Origin: an uncultured Clostridia bacterium
GTDB lineage: Bacteria > Bacillota > Clostridia > Peptostreptococcales > Anaerovoracaceae
Reading direction: 5' to 3'
Assembly: GCA_938034165.1 (NCBI GenBank)
Contig: CALHKP010000086.1
Coordinates: 1-12,189 of the forward strand
Length of the DNA: 12,189 nucleotides
The notes beneath the pieces were generated by a model. It ran no database searches, was not told the DNA's origin, and saw nothing but the letters and a program-made list of their open reading frames with translations. How positions within the stretch are numbered: position 1 is the first letter of the stretch; every line of letters begins with the position of its first letter. The position numbers and the translations under genes were made by a program. Of the stretch, positions 12,152-12,189 are shown in pieces.

Positions 12152-12189
12152 GTGTGTAAATTAAATAAGCCATTGGCTCATCCTTTAGG

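Larger units (their letters stand above)
11792..12189. other. Gene-free divergent regulatory region
   Basis: No gene is visible here. From left to right the stretch holds the ylxM leader and promoter (11835-11863), flanking direct and inverted repeats (11820-11884), a five-unit dyad array (11920-12066), a 12-bp inverted repeat (12084-12124) and a rightward promoter (12123-12151). The predicted rightward transcript begins near 12158 and contains no start codon with a ribosome site before the window ends. Confidence 0.7.

Noticed and set aside
12158..12189. Start of a known RNA (6S, SRP RNA or a riboswitch)
   Set aside because: Only about 30 bases of the transcript are visible and no diagnostic motif can be recognised.

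Overview
The window reads as a chromosomal segment of a Gram-positive anaerobe of the class Clostridia. The reasons are the AT-leaning sequence with strong GGAGG ribosome binding sites, a linked sepF/yggT/divIVA cell-division cluster, ylxM-ffh-rpsP-khpA-rimM-trmD, and a small RelP/YwaC-type alarmone synthetase. Protein style suggests the Eubacteriales/Peptostreptococcales side, but I cannot name a genus. All but one of the genes lie on the minus strand.

Read in transcription order from the right: positions 11792-12189 hold no gene. They contain a near-consensus sigma-A promoter for ylxM, a tandem array of five ~31-bp dyad repeats, and a divergent rightward promoter overlapped by a 12-bp perfect inverted repeat. 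Then comes a translation and protein-targeting block: ylxM, ffh, rpsP, khpA, rimM and trmD (11791 to 8137). rplS, the usual next gene, is missing. Instead an envelope and division block follows: an orphan HlyD-type membrane adaptor, yggS (ylmE), sepF, yggT, divIVA (8091 to 4622), then lspA, an RluD-type pseudouridine synthase and a flavin-reductase-like protein (4548 to 2393). ylmH, normally between yggT and divIVA, is absent. Short gaps, a 4-nt overlap (sepF/yggT) and a zero-base junction (rluD/flavin reductase) suggest long co-transcription. Possible breaks are the hairpin between khpA and rimM, an internal promoter before the HlyD gene, and the GC-rich palindromic island between lspA and rluD.

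A tiny rightward gene (2185-2289) encodes a 34-residue two-CxxC zinc-knuckle protein resembling the Gin/CsfB anti-sigma family. Divergent from it is a two-gene unit: a monoacylglycerol-lipase-like hydrolase followed after 16 nt by the alarmone synthetase. That unit ends in a strong bidirectional terminator (317-375). To the left, 1-316 has no convincing gene but carries three 42-bp tandem units, each with a GTCGA/TCGAC dyad, and a separate long hairpin.

In cell terms the main operon couples membrane-protein targeting (Ffh, regulated by YlxM), ribosome and tRNA maturation (bS16, RimM, TrmD, RluD), and septum/pole assembly and envelope maturation (SepF, YggT, DivIVA, LspA). The most unusual material is non-coding: two unrelated dyad arrays at the borders, the 75% GC island before rluD, a hairpin that separates lspA from its only good Shine-Dalgarno sequence, and a promoter that may make the HlyD mRNA leaderless.
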